Source: Niallia circulans
GTDB lineage: Bacteria > Bacillota > Bacilli > Bacillales > Cytobacillaceae
Direction: 5' to 3'
Length of the DNA stretch: 64,000 bases
Assembly: GCF_003726095.1 (NCBI RefSeq)
Contig: NZ_CP026031.1
Coordinates: 4,218,001-4,282,000 of the forward strand
A program made the translations under genes and the position numbers. Every line of letters starts with the position of its first letter. Within the stretch, counting starts at the first letter, position 1. Below, one piece after another: positions 1-8,598 of the stretch. The notes beneath the pieces were generated by a model that searched no databases, was not told where the DNA came from, and was given only the letters and a program-made list of their open reading frames with translations.

Positions 1-1
1 T

Positions 2-361
2 AATCCAAATAAATGCTGTGAGATTCGCAAGGTTGTTCCTTTACATGAAGTGCTGTCTGAACCGATTGCTTGGATTTCAGGACTTCGCAGAGAACAGTCA
101 GAAACAAGAAAAAACACGCAATATCTAAATAAGGATAATAAATTTAAATCCATAAAGGTTTGTCCACTGATTCATTGGACATGGAAAGATGTTTGGAGAT
201 ATGCCCATAAGAACTCTTTGGACTACAATATTCTTCACGATAAGGGGTATCCGAGCATTGGCTGCAGAACATGTACCCAGCCTGCTATTAATATGGATGA
301 TTTACGTTCTGGTAGATGGACGGGAAAAGGAAAAACAGAATGCGGGCTACACTTACAATAA
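2..361 (+). CDS. cysH: Phosphoadenylyl/adenylyl-sulfate reductase, 3' part (partial)
   Basis: This is the C-terminal part of an assimilatory APS/PAPS reductase, which reduces activated sulfate to sulfite with thioredoxin. The reading frame is open from base 2. Its first residues contain a CC pair in a [11 protein letters not shown] context, followed later by CRTC and by ECGLH near the end. The CC...CxxC pattern is the [4Fe-4S] ligand set typical of Bacillus CysH and plant-type APS reductases. The N-terminal PAPS-binding half lies outside the window. cysP starts 19 bases after the stop, so this is the promoter-proximal part of the cys operon seen in B. subtilis (cysH-cysP-sat-cysC-siroheme genes). 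Confidence 0.93.
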   Translation, partial: NPNKCCEIRKVVPLHEVLSEPIAWISGLRREQSETRKNTQYLNKDNKFKSIKVCPLIHWTWKDVWRYAHKNSLDYNILHDKGYPSIGCRTCTQPAINMDDLRSGRWTGKGKTECGLHLQ

Positions 362-380
362 TGAGTAGAGGTACAAAGAG

Positions 381-1456
381 ATGATCATTATTTTAGCAGG
401 TATTATGTCATTGTTTTTTGCAATGAACATTGGCGCAAGTGGTGCAGCAGCAAGCCTTGGTGTTGCCTATGGATCAGGCGCCATACCAAAAAAGAGAGTT
501 GCTCTGCTTATATGTGCGGTAGCGATTTTTCTAGGAGCGGTAATTGGCGGGAGTGAAGTAGTAAAAACAGTTGGGGAAGGATTAATTCCGAGTAGTATCC
601 TTGATGCTAAAATTGTCTTAATCATTTTATCATCAGCTGCACTCTCTCTATTTATAGCTAATATAATGGGGATTCCATTATCAACAAGTGAAATTACAGT
701 TGGCAGTGTAGTAGGAGTAGGTGTGGCTTTTAAAAGCTTATATATTGCGAATATATTATGGATTGTCTTCTTTTGGCTTCTTGTTCCAATCGTGTCTTTT
801 TTCATCGCGCTAGGGCTGGGAAATATGTAAGAAAGCTTGAGAATCAAAATGAATGGATTCGCAATCCAAGTAATGAAAAATACTTATCTATTTTTGTTAT
901 TATCGTGGGGTGCTTTGAAGCATTCTCTGCGGGAATGAATAATGTTGCAAACTCTATTGGACCATTAGTTGGCGCTGACATGATATCCATGCAAACAGGA
1001 GTAGTAGTGGGTGGATTTTTTATTGCAATCGGCGCTTTTCTGCTAGGGGGAAGAGTCTTGCAGACAAATGGAAAGAAAATTGTCCAATTCACGAAGCTGG
1101 AAGGAGGACTAATTTCTGGCACGGGCGCGACATTAGTGACAATAGCTTCTATATTTGGAATACCAGTTCCGTTAACGCAAGTAACTAGCTCTGCCATTAT
1201 CGGAATAGGTGTCTCGAAGAATGGATATGAGATTCTGAAGAAGAAACTAGTGTTAAGAATTTTTAAGGTATGGATTGTTTCGCCAGTCCTATCATTAGTT
1301 ATTTCTTACGGTTTAGTTCAATTATTTATTGAAGCAGATATCTATAATGTACTTATTATTCTTAGTGTATGTATTGCTACACTTGGAATTATAAGCCTAA
1401 TGAAAACGATTCGTGAAGATAACAGTACTATTTATGAAGATGGTGGCGGAATTTAA
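381..1456 (+). pseudogene. cysP: Sulfate permease CysP (PiT family), frameshifted
   Basis: CysP is a PiT-type membrane transporter that imports sulfate for the downstream assimilation enzymes. Two overlapping frames together cover the whole family length. Bases 381-830 encode the N-terminal half (MNIGASGAAASLGVAYGSG) and the second frame continues with NNVANSIGPLVGA and ends in GGGI, as in B. subtilis CysP. The first frame stops at 828-830. Restoring one A in the AAA run at 821-823 joins the frames smoothly as LGKYVRKLENQ, so a single-base deletion explains the break. Whether this is a real mutation, a slippage site or a sequencing error cannot be decided here. Everything outside the lesion looks well preserved, which suggests a recent event or an error. 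Without correction only the first 149 residues would be made. Confidence 0.85.
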
Positions 1457-1506
1457 CGGAAATCATTTATAAGAAAAAGTCCGAAAAAAGAAAGGTGTGC
1501 TAAAAA

Positions 1507-2655
1507 ATGTCATTAAGTCAACCACATGGTGGAAAATTAATTAATTTATACGATCCTAATTATGATATCTCTGAACTAAAGGTGGAGGTAGAAATTGATA
1601 CTATTGCACTTAGTGATTTAGAACTGATTGGAAATGGAGCATATAGCCCGCTTACAGGATTTTTATCCCAAAAAGATTATGAAGCAGTGGTAGAGAATAT
1701 GCGCTTAGCAACAGGTGAGGTTTGGAGCATACCTATTACATTGCCCATTTCAAAGGAACAATCAGATACCATTGAACTTCAGGATACGGTAAAACTAGTC
1801 CATCAAAGTGAAGTATATGGTGTGCTGACAGTAGAGGATATTTATATTCCAGATAAAAGTAAAGAGGCTGTTTCTGTTTACCGTACAGATGATTTAGCAC
1901 ATCCAGGTGTAAAGAAAATGTTTGATCGCGGAAATATATATATTGGCGGCCCGATTAAACTCATAAAGAAAGTAGAGAAAACGGATTTTAGTAATTTTTA
2001 CTTAGATCCGGCAGAAACGAGAGAAATATTTGCAGAAAAGGGATGGAAGACAGTAGTCGGATTCCAAACAAGAAATCCTGTTCATCGTGCACATGAATAT
2101 ATTCAAAAGTCAGCACTCGAAATTGTTGATGGTCTATTCTTAAATCCATTAGTAGGTGAAACGAAGGCGGATGATATTCCAGCAGATGTTCGGATGGAAA
2201 GCTACCAAGTGCTATTGAAAAATTACTATCCAAAAGAGCGTGTATTCCTAGCTGTATTCCCTGCTGCTATGCGTTATGCAGGACCAAGAGAAGCAATATT
2301 CCATGCGATGGTGAGAAAGAATTATGGCTGTACCCACTTTATCGTCGGTCGTGATCATGCTGGGGTAGGGAGCTACTATGGTACCTATGATGCTCAAAGA
2401 ATTTTTGACCAATTTACACAAGAAGAGCTAGGTATTAATCTATTATTCTTTGAACATAGTTTCTATTGTAAGAAATGTGAGAACATGGCTTCTACAAAAA
2501 CTTGTCCACATGGCAAGGAACATCATGAAATTTTATCTGGGACGAAGGTTCGCGAGCTTTTAAGAAATGGAGAGATTCCACCAAGTACATTTAGTCGTAA
2601 AGAAGTAGTGGAAGTGTTAATAAAAGGATTGCAAAAACAAGAAATCCATTCTTAA
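1507..2655 (+). CDS. sat: Sulfate adenylyltransferase (ATP sulfurylase)
   Basis: Sat catalyses ATP + sulfate to adenylyl sulfate + diphosphate, the first activation step of sulfate assimilation in the cytosol. The 382-residue protein has the normal length of the monofunctional Bacillus enzyme. Visible family motifs are [12 protein letters not shown] (HxxH-type nucleotide site), VGRDHAGVG, and a C-terminal cysteine cluster [15 protein letters not shown]. The start has GAAAGG at 1490-1495 upstream. It lies 50 bases after cysP and 14 bases before cysC, so all three should be co-transcribed. Confidence 0.97.
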   Translation: MSLSQPHGGKLINLYDPNYDISELKVEVEIDTIALSDLELIGNGAYSPLTGFLSQKDYEAVVENMRLATGEVWSIPITLPISKEQSDTIELQDTVKLVHQSEVYGVLTVEDIYIPDKSKEAVSVYRTDDLAHPGVKKMFDRGNIYIGGPIKLIKKVEKTDFSNFYLDPAETREIFAEKGWKTVVGFQTRNPVHRAHEYIQKSALEIVDGLFLNPLVGETKADDIPADVRMESYQVLLKNYYPKERVFLAVFPAAMRYAGPREAIFHAMVRKNYGCTHFIVGRDHAGVGSYYGTYDAQRIFDQFTQEELGINLLFFEHSFYCKKCENMASTKTCPHGKEHHEILSGTKVRELLRNGEIPPSTFSRKEVVEVLIKGLQKQEIHS

Positions 2656-2669
2656 AGGAGAGAGAACTT

Positions 2670-3275
2670 TTGAGCCAAAGTACAAATATTACATGGCATG
2701 ACCATGCAGTAACAAAGAAGGATAGAAGAGAAAAAAATAAGCATCATAGCTATGTTTTATGGTTTACAGGGTTATCTGGTTCGGGAAAATCAACGGTTGC
2801 AAATGCTGTTGCAAAAAGATTATATGAAGACCAGACAAATAGCTATGTCTTAGATGGAGATAATATACGTTTTGGAATTAATAAAGATTTGGGTTTTTCA
2901 GATGAGGACCGCAAAGAAAACATTAGAAGAATTGGCGAGGTCAGCAAGCTATTTGTTGATAGTGGGCAAGTCGTTCTAACTGCCTTCATTTCTCCGTTTC
3001 GCGAAGACCGTGATCGAGTAAGAGCTTTATTAGAAGAAAACGAGTTTGTGGAAATATATATAAAGTGTTCCATAGAGGCTTGTGAAGCAAGGGATCCGAA
3101 AGGTTTATATGAGAAAGCAAGAAAAGGAATCATAAAGGACTTTACAGGTATTAGTTCCCCGTATGAGGAGCCGCTTCAGCCAGAATTAATCGTGGATACA
3201 GAAAAACATTCTATTGAAGAATGTGTAGAACAAATCGTACAATATTTAAAAGAAAAAGAATATTATATCTCTTAA
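2670..3275 (+). CDS. cysC: Adenylyl-sulfate kinase
   Basis: CysC phosphorylates APS to PAPS using ATP. The 201-residue protein carries the P-loop GLSGSGKST, the DGDNIR motif and the [13 protein letters not shown] segment typical of APS kinases. Translation appears to start at a TTG: AAAGGAG at 2654-2660 is 9 bases upstream, and no ATG lies at a sensible distance. It follows sat by 14 bases. After its stop comes an imperfect hairpin before the siroheme genes. Confidence 0.96.
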   Translation: MSQSTNITWHDHAVTKKDRREKNKHHSYVLWFTGLSGSGKSTVANAVAKRLYEDQTNSYVLDGDNIRFGINKDLGFSDEDRKENIRRIGEVSKLFVDSGQVVLTAFISPFREDRDRVRALLEENEFVEIYIKCSIEACEARDPKGLYEKARKGIIKDFTGISSPYEEPLQPELIVDTEKHSIEECVEQIVQYLKEKEYYIS

Positions 3276-3279
3276 TATA

Positions 3280-3350
3280 GGGAAAGGGAAAAACTGAGCA
3301 TGGTCCTTGCAAAACCATCCGTTCATCGTTGATTCCTTTCCCCACTTTTT
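3280..3350 (+). terminator. Possible internal terminator/attenuator between cysC and sumT
   Basis: GGGAAAGGGAA (3280-3290) can pair with TTCCTTTCCCC (3333-3343) with one mismatch, and CACTTTTT follows. The loop is long (about 42 bases) and contains a small tggt/acca pair. It could lower expression of the siroheme genes relative to the sulfate genes. Confidence 0.35.
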
Positions 3351-3391
3351 AATGGATCCGAAAAGAAGGAACAACAAGAAGGGTGGATAAA

Positions 3392-4162
3392 ATGGGGAGA
3401 GTATATCTAGTTGGTGCAGGGCCAGGAGATCCGGACTTAATAACGGTAAAAGGATTAAAATGCATCAAAAATGCCGATGTAATTTTATATGATCGTTTAG
3501 TGAATCGTGAGTTATTAGAATATGCGAAACCGAAGGCTGAACTGATTTATTGCGGCAAACTTCCGCATCATCATGCCATGAAACAGGAATTGATCAATCA
3601 AACCTTAGTGAAACATGCGAAAAAAGGGAAAATTGTCACAAGGCTAAAAGGTGGTGATCCCTTTGTATTTGGAAGGGGCGGGGAAGAAGCAGAGGAGTTA
3701 GCTAAGAATCAAATCCCCTTTGAAATAGTACCAGGAATTACTGCAGGCATTGCCGCTCCAAGTTATGCCGGTATCCCAGTAACCCACCGCAATTATGGCT
3801 CTTCTTTTGCCTTTGTAACAGGTCATATAAAAAATGGCGAGGAAGACCATATTAAATGGGAAGCACTTTCTCAAATTGATACACTTGCCATCTATATGGG
3901 AGTGAAAAATCTACCATATATTCAGTCGAAGCTTTTGTCCTTTGGAAAAAAAGGTACAATACCAGTTGCGCTCATCAATTGGGGAACAACCTTTAAACAA
4001 AAGACAATTATTACTGATCTTAACCATGTAATAGAGGATGCTGAAAAAGGAGAAATTGAAAATCCTTGTATGATTGTGATTGGCGAAGTAGTCAGAATGA
4101 GAGAGAAAATTAAATGGTTTGAGGAAAGTTTCGGTGAAACCATTCCGAAAGAGGTTGTTTGA
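3392..4162 (+). CDS. sumT: Uroporphyrinogen-III C-methyltransferase
   Basis: SumT (CobA-type) uses two S-adenosylmethionines to convert uroporphyrinogen III to precorrin-2, the first step to siroheme, the cofactor of sulfite reductase. Motifs visible are YLVGAGPGDPDL at the N-terminus, YDRLV, TRLKGGDPFVFGRGGEE, and the VPGIT and AGIPVTHR segments. I choose the ATG at 3392 (protein MGRVYLVGAG). The in-frame GTG at 3383 directly abuts its only possible ribosome site, whereas GGGTGG fits the ATG. It is the YlnD equivalent in the B. subtilis cysH operon. Its stop lies 2 bases before sirB. Confidence 0.95.
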   Translation: MGRVYLVGAGPGDPDLITVKGLKCIKNADVILYDRLVNRELLEYAKPKAELIYCGKLPHHHAMKQELINQTLVKHAKKGKIVTRLKGGDPFVFGRGGEEAEELAKNQIPFEIVPGITAGIAAPSYAGIPVTHRNYGSSFAFVTGHIKNGEEDHIKWEALSQIDTLAIYMGVKNLPYIQSKLLSFGKKGTIPVALINWGTTFKQKTIITDLNHVIEDAEKGEIENPCMIVIGEVVRMREKIKWFEESFGETIPKEVV

Positions 4163-4164
4163 TA

Positions 4165-4932
4165 ATGGAAGCAGTATTATATATATGTCATGGAAGCAGG
4201 GTAAAGGAAGCAAGCGATCAGGCTATCTCCTTTATTGAAAAGTGTATGAAGATAAATGGTTTCAAAGGCATACAAGAATATTCTTTCTTAGAATTGGCTG
4301 ATCCCTCCATTGAAGAAGGTTTTCGAAAATGTGTAGAAAAAGGTGCTTCCACCATTAATATCATACCCGTTTTGCTTCTTACAGCAGCCCATGCCAAAAA
4401 AGATATTCCAGAAGTATTAGAAAAGCTTTCGCTGAAATATCCGCATGTCCAGATGAAATATGGCAAACCGATTGGAGTTCATCCTCAAATGGTTAAAATT
4501 GTTGCAGACAAAATTCGGAGCGCTTCTCTTTATAAAGAAAGTAATGAAACAATGCTTGTTATGCTTGTGGGAAGAGGAAGCAGTGATCCAGATGTAAAAC
4601 GTGATTTAGGTAAAATAGCAGCTTTACTTGAACAACAAGTGGAACAAATCGTTGTACAGGATTGTTATTTAACTGCTGCACAACCAAGCTTTGAAGAAGC
4701 ACTGCAAATGGCAGATCATTCTTCCTATCGCCATGTGTTGGTAATTCCCTATCTTCTTTTTACGGGAATTTTGATGAAGTCAATGGAAAAAACTATTAAT
4801 AAAATAAAAAGTAACCATAAAGAATACGAACTCGCTCCTTATTTGGGTTATGACCCATTAATAGCTGGAATATTAAAAGAAAGAATAGACGAAATGATGG
4901 TAGGGAATGAATATGCTTTCATTACTAGTTGA
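4165..4932 (+). CDS. sirB: Sirohydrochlorin ferrochelatase
   Basis: SirB inserts Fe2+ into sirohydrochlorin, the last step of siroheme synthesis. The protein of about 255 residues has two CbiX-like halves: CHGSRVKEASDQA at the N-terminus with a conserved His, and VGRGSSDPDVKRD in the second half. LLLTAAHAKKDIP and VIPYLLFTGILM are typical. GAGG at 4151-4154 gives a 10-base spacing to the ATG at 4165. The end overlaps sirC by 26 bases, which suggests coupled translation. Confidence 0.93.
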   Translation: MEAVLYICHGSRVKEASDQAISFIEKCMKINGFKGIQEYSFLELADPSIEEGFRKCVEKGASTINIIPVLLLTAAHAKKDIPEVLEKLSLKYPHVQMKYGKPIGVHPQMVKIVADKIRSASLYKESNETMLVMLVGRGSSDPDVKRDLGKIAALLEQQVEQIVVQDCYLTAAQPSFEEALQMADHSSYRHVLVIPYLLFTGILMKSMEKTINKIKSNHKEYELAPYLGYDPLIAGILKERIDEMMVGNEYAFITS

Positions 4933-5518
4933 TATAAAAGATAAACATTGTGTAGTAGTTGGAGGAGGCAAGATTGCCTATCGAAAGGTGTTGATGCTTC
5001 TAGATGAAGAAGCTAGTGTAACGGTGATTAGTCCCGAAGTTTGTACGGAAATAGAAGAACTTTCAGAGGACAGGAAAATCAGGCTGCTGCGACGAACAGG
5101 GAAAGAGGAAGATTTCGCCCATGCCTTTTTAACTATTACAGCAACCAATGATTCACAAGAAAATCATCGTATCGCTAAACAAATTAAATCGTTTTGCTTA
5201 GTGAATGATGCTTCTTCTTTTGAAGAAGGAAACTGTCAGATTCCAGCTAGCTTTAAAAAGGGGCGTCTTCACTTAAGTGTTTCCACTAATGGCGCAAGCC
5301 CGAAACTGGCAAAAAAGCTGAAAGAGGAATGGCAGCAAAAGTATGATGATAATTATATTGCGTATATTGATTTTTTATATGAAGTTCGGACTCTTATCAA
5401 ACAAAGATCGCTTTCTGCTGATGTGTCTAATGCTATTTTAACGGAAATATTGGATGATGCATATAAAGCTTCAGCTAGTTTACGCCATAATTATTATGAA
5501 AAGCTCCTAAACCTATAA
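4907..5518 (+). CDS. sirC: Precorrin-2 dehydrogenase (siroheme synthase N-terminal type)
   Basis: SirC oxidises precorrin-2 to sirohydrochlorin with NAD+. The 203-residue protein starts with a Rossmann fold (VVVGGGKIAYRKVLMLL) and continues with TITATND, CLVNDASSF and LSVSTNGASPKLAKKL, all typical of this family. The start may be the ATG at 4907 or the in-frame ATG at 4913, which gives MLSLLVDIKDK and matches homologues better. It is the last gene of the operon and is followed at once by a strong hairpin. Confidence 0.92.
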   Translation: MNMLSLLVDIKDKHCVVVGGGKIAYRKVLMLLDEEASVTVISPEVCTEIEELSEDRKIRLLRRTGKEEDFAHAFLTITATNDSQENHRIAKQIKSFCLVNDASSFEEGNCQIPASFKKGRLHLSVSTNGASPKLAKKLKEEWQQKYDDNYIAYIDFLYEVRTLIKQRSLSADVSNAILTEILDDAYKASASLRHNYYEKLLNL

Positions 5519-5542
5519 GCTTATATCAGGTTTAGGGGTTTT
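5506..5542 (+). terminator. Rho-independent terminator of the cys/siroheme operon
   Basis: CCTAAACCT (5506-5514) and AGGTTTAGG (5528-5536) form a perfect 9-bp stem around a loop that itself contains ATAAGCTTAT. The sequence GGTTTTC follows. The left arm overlaps the end of sirC. Confidence 0.8.
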
Positions 5543-5826
5543 CATTATGTCCTAAATAAGGGGAATCCACTGTATACCAATAATAACTTAAATAAAAGAG
5601 TTTTTTACGCTCTGGACATGTTAGTTCCCCTCCCGGCTGCTCCTAGTTTTATCCAATTATCATATTGTATCATTTCCATATTTAACATATAATTTTTGTA
5701 GAATAGAATTATTTTTATAACGTAAAAGTCATCTTTGTTTATAAATATTCATGCTTGTTTATCAAAAATAATCTTCCGAGTTTCCTTATTTTATGCTTTT
5801 AAACTGGTAGATTGATAGGAGGATAC
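5543..5826. other. Intergenic region upstream of the sensor kinase gene
   Basis: AT-rich, with no credible gene. GGGGAA (about 5560) and TTCCCC (about 5630) could pair over a long loop. The ribosome binding site AGGAGG at 5817-5822 belongs to the following kinase. Confidence 0.4.
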
Positions 5827-8529
5827 ATGAGATTTAGTACAAAGCTTTATGTTGGTTTAGGCATTATTTTTGTGTTCATTACGATTTTAATTATTGTACT
5901 TATGAGTATGCTTCGACAGCAAAATGACAAAATGCATGTTCTTGCACATGATAAAACAGAGAGAATTAATGCAGCCTATACGTTAAAGAATGAAGTAACT
6001 AACTTAAGTAGACAAATATATGAATTATCCTCACAATCCTCTAAAACACTCAATGAAATAACAATGAGACAAATGGAAGAAACAAGAAAAGAAATAAACA
6101 AAGCGTATAATTTCTTAACCGAGAATGATAAAAGGGATGAAACGCAGGATTTATTAATAAAATTTTCGACATTATATCAACCCTTTGAAGAAAAGGGCCA
6201 ACAAATAGTAGAAGCCAAAAATAAAAAAATGAATACCAATTTTTGGGCAAGAGAAAGTGATGAAAAAAATAGATTATTACAAATCGCGAGTTCGCTTTAT
6301 AGTGCCCAGATTAAAGAGATGCAAGAAGAACTAGAAGATTCAAAAAAAACATATGATATTGTCGTATTAATGACTTATGCCTATATTATAGTCGGAGTAA
6401 TATGCAGCATTACATTGGCCATTTATTTAATAAGGGGATTAACGAAAAATCTACATAAAGTTACGACAGTGATGTCCGGTGTTTCCTTTAAAAGAGGAAT
6501 AAAGTTTCCAAGGCTGGAGATTAATTCGAAGGATGAAATAGGAGAAATTGCTCGTGCCTTTAATGAAATGGTAACAACTTTGGAAAAGTATTCTCGAGAT
6601 GAAATTGAAAGCCGTGCCCAGGCAGAAGAGCAAAGTTGGCTTGACTCACGATTGGCAGAAATAACAACTAGTTTTTCAATGGTAGAAACGATGGAATCTC
6701 TTGCTGATTACTTTATTAGTCAAATAACTCCTGCTGTAGGTGCACAATATGGTGTTTTTTATCTGTTAAGCGAGAAGGGTAATGCCCGCTGCCTCAAGGA
6801 AATAGCAAATTATGCTTTTGATAATGAAGACAGACAATCTATCATTCAGCTTGGTGAAGGTTTAGTGGGACAAGCTGCAAAGGAGAATAAAAGCATCAGT
6901 CTTATTGATATTCCCAATGGATACATAAAGATTAAATCTGGTTCAGGAGAGGCAGAACCAAAGCAGGTGCTTATTCAGCCCATTTCCTATGAAGGAGAAG
7001 TATTAGCGATTGTAGAATTAGCCTCTTTGCAATATTTCCGACCGGTGCAGCAAAGTTTACTTAAAGAAGTGGGAGAATACTTAGGTATATCTATTCATGG
7101 TATTTTTAATCGACTAGAAGTAAAGAGATTGCTAGAGGATGAGCAGCGTTTGACGGAGGAGCTGCAAAGCCAATCGGAGGAACTACAAGCTCAACAGCAG
7201 GAATTAATGGCTATTAATGAAGAATTACAGGCACAATACAGAGTGTCAGAAGAAAAGAATGCAGAGCTAGAAAAGATAGGAAAGAAATTAGAGGAAAAGG
7301 CTCAGCAGTTAATCTATAACTCTCAGTATAAATCGGAGTTTTTGGCGAATATGTCTCATGAGCTTAGAACGCCTTTAAATAGTATGCTAATCCTGTCGCA
7401 AATGCTCGTTGAAAAGGAAAATGAGAATTTAACTACAAAACAAATCCAGTATTTGCAGACTATCTATTACTCTGGTAATGAATTACTAAGATTAATAAAC
7501 GAGATATTAGATTTGGAGAAGATTGAGACTGGGATGATGGAAATAATAGAGGAACCAGTAAAAATGGAAGGGATACAAAACTGCTTGAAAAGCCAGTTTT
7601 CTCCTATCGCTAATCAAAAGAAACTTGATTTTTGTGTGAAAATTGATAAAGAGGTGCCTGCTTTTATAGAGACAGACACACATCGTTTAAATCAAGTATT
7701 AAAAAATTTATTGTCCAATGCTTTTAAATTCACAGAAAAGGGAAGTGTGGAGCTGATTATTCGGATGGAGGAGACAGCCAAGTCCAGATTTGCCATCGCG
7801 GATGAATCTATCGTATCCTTCACTGTGAAGGATACAGGGATTGGGATTCCTAAGGATAAAATGAATATTATATTTGAACCATTTAAGCAAGCAGATGGAA
7901 CCATCAGCAGAAAATATGGGGGAACGGGTCTTGGGTTATCTATCTGTAAAGAGATTTCCCGCTTACTTGGGGGAGAATTGGTAGCAACAAGTATCGAAGG
8001 AATGGGTAGTTCATTTTCTCTCTATTTGCCTGTAAAGCGCCAAAAGCAAAAAGGAGCTGTCGAACAATCACCTATTGAAGAAAGTTATCGACAAATTGCA
8101 GTAACAAATAATGAGTTAATCGATACTACGGAACTAAATAAGAGTGCTAATTTAATAGGGAAGAAAGTTCTAATTATAGATGATGATATACGGAATATTT
8201 TTTCCATCCATGCAGCATTGGAAGAGTACAATATTGAAATTCTTTATGCAGAGAATGCGAAGGATGGGATTAGCCTTCTAGAGGAAAACGTGGATATTGA
8301 TCTTGTGTTGATGGATATTATGATGCCAGAAATGAGTGGTTTAGAGGCTATTTCCATCATACGGAAAAAAGATAAATTTAAAACGCTGCCAATTATCGCC
8401 TTAACAGCAAAGGCGATGAAACATAATCGAGAACAGTGCATGGAAGCTGGAGCATCTGATTATATTAGTAAACCAGTAAATTTAGAGCAATTATATTCGC
8501 TTATTCAAGTATGGCTTTATAAAGAATAA
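5827..8529 (+). CDS. Membrane hybrid sensor histidine kinase (HAMP-GAF-HisKA-HATPase-receiver)
   Basis: A 900-residue hybrid kinase. TM1 is at about residues 7-30, followed by an extracytoplasmic helical region of about 145 residues, TM2 at about 178-203, then a HAMP domain ending near 260. A GAF-like domain follows at about 283-425, then a Gln/Glu-rich coiled coil at about 430-500. The HisKA box MSHELRTPLN has its phospho-accepting His at about 511. The ATPase has the N box near 619, DTGIGIP near 669 and GGTGLGLS near 698. A C-terminal receiver carries IDDD, the phospho-accepting Asp in VLMDIMMPEMSG at about 830 and Lys in SKPVN at about 882. I choose ATG 5827 because AGGAGG lies just upstream; the TTG at 5812 precedes that site. 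The ligand is unknown. The next gene is also a kinase. Confidence 0.93.
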   Translation: MRFSTKLYVGLGIIFVFITILIIVLMSMLRQQNDKMHVLAHDKTERINAAYTLKNEVTNLSRQIYELSSQSSKTLNEITMRQMEETRKEINKAYNFLTENDKRDETQDLLIKFSTLYQPFEEKGQQIVEAKNKKMNTNFWARESDEKNRLLQIASSLYSAQIKEMQEELEDSKKTYDIVVLMTYAYIIVGVICSITLAIYLIRGLTKNLHKVTTVMSGVSFKRGIKFPRLEINSKDEIGEIARAFNEMVTTLEKYSRDEIESRAQAEEQSWLDSRLAEITTSFSMVETMESLADYFISQITPAVGAQYGVFYLLSEKGNARCLKEIANYAFDNEDRQSIIQLGEGLVGQAAKENKSISLIDIPNGYIKIKSGSGEAEPKQVLIQPISYEGEVLAIVELASLQYFRPVQQSLLKEVGEYLGISIHGIFNRLEVKRLLEDEQRLTEELQSQSEELQAQQQELMAINEELQAQYRVSEEKNAELEKIGKKLEEKAQQLIYNSQYKSEFLANMSHELRTPLNSMLILSQMLVEKENENLTTKQIQYLQTIYYSGNELLRLINEILDLEKIETGMMEIIEEPVKMEGIQNCLKSQFSPIANQKKLDFCVKIDKEVPAFIETDTHRLNQVLKNLLSNAFKFTEKGSVELIIRMEETAKSRFAIADESIVSFTVKDTGIGIPKDKMNIIFEPFKQADGTISRKYGGTGLGLSICKEISRLLGGELVATSIEGMGSSFSLYLPVKRQKQKGAVEQSPIEESYRQIAVTNNELIDTTELNKSANLIGKKVLIIDDDIRNIFSIHAALEEYNIEILYAENAKDGISLLEENVDIDLVLMDIMMPEMSGLEAISIIRKKDKFKTLPIIALTAKAMKHNREQCMEAGASDYISKPVNLEQLYSLIQVWLYKE

Positions 8530-8598
8530 TAAAGCGATACTAGTATCTGGGTAACATTGGTAAATGGCTTGTTAATAGATAGGAGGCTTTATAAATTT

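Noticed and set aside
844..1197. Minus-strand frame under cysP, and similar antisense frames under sat, ileS and ndh2
   Set aside because: They are shadows of well-supported genes with no ribosome sites or family match.
5543..5640. Riboswitch upstream of the hybrid kinase
   Set aside because: Only a GGGGAA/TTCCCC pair over a long loop is seen, with no match to a riboswitch core I know.
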